Assembly (NCBI GenBank): GCA_964626385.1
Contig: CAZVEO010000090.1
Location: 1 to 7,604, forward strand
From: Scybalousia_A sp964626385
Lineage (GTDB): Bacteria > Bacteroidota > Bacteroidia > Bacteroidales > P3
DNA length: 7,604 bases
Reading direction: 5' to 3'
Made by a program: the position numbers and the translations under genes. Of this stretch, positions 6,454 through 7,604 are shown in pieces (position 1 is the first letter of the stretch; each line of letters opens with the position of its first letter). The notes under the pieces are model-generated. The model worked only from the letters and a program-made list of their open reading frames with translations, ran no database searches and was not told the DNA's origin.

Positions 6454-6595
6454 AACATCGGAGCGTAGTGTTGTAACATCGGAGCGTATAAATAAAAAAG
6501 TCGGACTTTTTATATAAGAAAATCGGACTTTTTAACTCCGATGCTCCGAAGATTTTACGTTATACTCCGATGTTTCAACGCTATGCTCCGATATT
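6454..6595. repeat. Palindromic array of TCGGA sites at 21-22 bp spacing
   Basis: TCGGA begins at 6458, 6479, 6501 and 6523; the complement TCCGA begins at 6545, 6566 and 6587. Successive distances are 21, 22, 22, 22, 21 and 21. One extra TCCGA lies at 6537. The outer units are longer: AACATCGGAGCGTA occurs exactly at 6454-6467 and 6475-6488, and its reverse-complement relatives lie at 6561-6574 and 6582-6595. The whole is an odd palindrome centred near 6525. It lies between the channel gene and the terminator, so it would be transcribed as the 3' untranslated region of the pump mRNA and could form a long hairpin. Function is unknown. Confidence 0.8.
6495..6511. repeat. Perfect 17-bp palindrome inside the array
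   Basis: AAAAAGTC-G-GACTTTTT is perfectly self-complementary around one central G. It coincides with the third TCGGA unit of the array. A related half, AATCGGACTTTTT, follows at 6521-6533. The A-stem/T-tail form resembles a minimal intrinsic terminator, but the stem has only three strong pairs at its tip and almost no loop, so a protein site is equally plausible. Confidence 0.55.
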
Positions 6596-6604
6596 ACAAC
6601 TTTT

Positions 6605-6653
6605 TATAAAGATAAAGCCGTTAAAGAATATCTTTAACGGCTTTATCTTTATA
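6605..6653. terminator. Perfect 23-bp-stem hairpin, probable bidirectional terminator
   Basis: TATAAAGATAAAGCCGTTAAAGA-type sequence at 6605-6627 is exactly complementary to 6631-6653 around the loop ATA. The core AAAGCCGTTAAAGA/TCTTTAACGGCTTT is followed rightward by a T-rich tail (GGTTTATTTTTT). It lies between the plus-strand efflux operon and the minus-strand glycosyltransferase, where a shared terminator for convergent genes is expected. Leftward, the tail is less T-rich, so termination may be stronger rightward. Confidence 0.7.
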
Positions 6654-6665
6654 GGTTTATTTTTT

Positions 6666-6674
6666 CCCCCCCCC
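6666..6674. repeat. Homopolymer of nine C next to six T
   Basis: Nine C residues follow six T residues just downstream of the hairpin and 13 nt beyond the stop of the glycosyltransferase (G9 on its coding strand). Such tracts mutate by slippage. It is outside any reading frame, so it cannot switch a protein on and off directly; it could alter termination or be a sequencing-length uncertainty. Confidence 0.6.
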
Positions 6675-6687
6675 TATACTCTCCCTA

Positions 6688-7476
6688 TTAGAGATGCATA
6701 ATTGATTTAGAAATAATCTTTGTCAAAAATTTCTTTTTTAAATATGTTGGCATAAAAACAAATAAGAAATAACAATGAGCCTTAAAGGAAGAATAATTAA
6801 GTATTTCCTTATAAACTTTGATATTGTATTTAAGTAATTTAATCTTATCTCGCGATAAAGAATTATTTCTTATTCTATATATAGCAAGTGGTTCTTTTAT
6901 TCCATAAGCACGTTTACATTTTTGTAATAATAAAATCTTAAATCCCCAATCCTGTCTTTTACGAAGTAAGGGCATATAAATTTTACCTAACCTTTTTGTA
7001 TCATAAATTACTGTTAAACAACCTATCTTATCATCTTTCTTTATACTGTTAAAGGATTCTTGTTTTCTGCAAAAGAATATTCCGTTATATTCACCGTTAT
7101 CATTACACATAGTGTAACTACTATAACAAAACTCATATCCTTTTTTTTGCATAAAAATAAGTTGTTTTTCCAATTTTTCAGGTAACCATAAATCATCACT
7201 ATCCAAAAAAGCAATATATCTACCTTGTGCCTCTTTTATGGAATTATTTCTTACTACTGCTGCACCGGAGTTTTTTTCTAAAACAAATAGTTTTATTCTA
7301 TTATCTTTTTGAGTATATCGTTTAACAATTTCTACAGTGTTATCAGTTGAACAATCATCCGTTATAAGTAACTCCCAATGTGGATAAGTCTGCTTGATAA
7401 CAGTTTCTATTGACTGAGCGATATACACAGCAGAATTATATGACGGCATAATTACCGACACTAAATTGTTTTGCAT
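6688..7476 (-). CDS. Family 2 glycosyltransferase (GT-A fold), surface glycan synthesis
   Basis: This predicted cytoplasmic, membrane-associated enzyme transfers a sugar from a nucleotide-sugar to a growing glycan, probably lipopolysaccharide or capsule. GT2 signatures are all present: VSVIMPSYN (6-14), the nucleotide-binding DD at 40-41 in ITDDCSTDNT, and the metal-binding DSD at 92-94 in FLDSDDLW. RKRQDWGF (172-179) puts Asp176 at the catalytic-base position of the family. The 262-residue length is normal for a single-domain enzyme. The C-terminal part (231-262) is rich in aromatic and basic residues, suiting peripheral membrane contact; no clear transmembrane helix is seen. The ATG places the first motif at residue 6, as expected, and an in-frame TGA lies upstream. 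Coding sequence is far more AT-rich (sampled lines about 23-32% GC) than the pump genes (sampled lines about 45-48%), typical of transferred glycan loci. The sugar and acceptor cannot be predicted. Confidence 0.92.
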   Translation of the reverse strand: MQNNLVSVIMPSYNSAVYIAQSIETVIKQTYPHWELLITDDCSTDNTVEIVKRYTQKDNRIKLFVLEKNSGAAVVRNNSIKEAQGRYIAFLDSDDLWLPEKLEKQLIFMQKKGYEFCYSSYTMCNDNGEYNGIFFCRKQESFNSIKKDDKIGCLTVIYDTKRLGKIYMPLLRKRQDWGFKILLLQKCKRAYGIKEPLAIYRIRNNSLSRDKIKLLKYNIKVYKEILNYSSFKAHCYFLFVFMPTYLKKKFLTKIISKSIMHL

Positions 7477-7554
7477 AAAATGGATTGAATTTAAAGTTAC
7501 AGGTCAGTTTTATAAAGAAACCTTTAATGATGTTGCTTTACTTAACTCTATTTT

Positions 7555-7604
7555 TTAATCTCTTTTGAAAATATCTCGTGTATAAATTTTCTGTTTTACA
7601 TCAT
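7555..7604 (-). CDS. Possible C-terminal end of an upstream minus-strand gene
   Basis: On the minus strand one frame is open from the window edge and reads DVKQKIYTRDIFKRD before a TAA at 7557-7555. The composition resembles a basic C-terminal tail of a coding sequence, and the 78-nt gap to the glycosyltransferase start would suit one glycan operon. The fragment is too short to identify, and another frame is also open for 20 codons here, so this is tentative. Confidence 0.3.
   Translation of the reverse strand, partial: DVKQKIYTRDIFKRD

Noticed and set aside
6454..6595. CRISPR array
   Set aside because: Repeats are about 14 bp with 7-8 bp between them and half are inverted; CRISPR repeats are longer, in one orientation, with unique spacers of about 30 bp.
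7477..7554. Promoter for the glycosyltransferase
   Set aside because: The only near match on the minus strand is TAACTTTA, which lacks the final G of TAnnTTTG, and no properly spaced TTG was found; the gene is more likely read from upstream.

Overview
The window looks like chromosomal DNA from a member of the Bacteroidota, probably Bacteroidales. Several signs point that way. A promoter matches the Bacteroidota pattern (TTTG, a 22-nt spacer, then TAATTTTG, fitting TAnnTTTG). Starts have A-rich leaders and no clear Shine-Dalgarno. The adaptor and the outer-membrane channel are both predicted lipoproteins. The permease carries the VDN variant of the proton-relay motif, which I recall from Bacteroides pumps. 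I cannot name the genus.

Layout: 1-690 is a long AT-rich stretch without a credible gene. It holds a 10-bp tandem repeat (231-274), a large imperfect inverted repeat (272-390), a duplicated 18-bp CACCCTATGGGTG-containing element (317-334, 393-410), a weak hairpin with a T-rich tail (447-489), and the efflux-operon control region (579-652). The control region combines a 21-bp-phased direct repeat, a promoter and a small dyad.

691-6373 is a compact three-gene plus-strand operon for a complete tripartite RND (HAE1-type) efflux pump: lipoprotein periplasmic adaptor, inner-membrane proton-driven permease, and TolC/NodT-type outer-membrane channel lipoprotein. Gaps are 21 nt and 1 nt, so co-transcription and coupled translation of the last pair are likely. 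Together the products would span both membranes and export toxic small molecules; the substrate cannot be read from sequence. No regulator gene is in the window.

6374-6687 is the spacer between convergent genes. It carries a regular array of TCGGA pentamers at 21-22 bp spacing that switches strand at the middle (6454-6595), then a perfect 23-bp-stem hairpin, probably a terminator (6605-6653), and a run of nine C (6666-6674). On the minus strand, 7476-6688 encodes a family 2 glycosyltransferase that is much more AT-rich than the pump genes. It is probably the last gene of a surface-glycan cluster continuing beyond the right edge; 7604-7555 may be the last 15 codons of its upstream neighbour.

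The coding content is ordinary for this phylum. The less ordinary features are the intergenic repeat architectures and the Asp-to-Asn substitution in the permease proton-relay motif. I see no clearly new multigene system.
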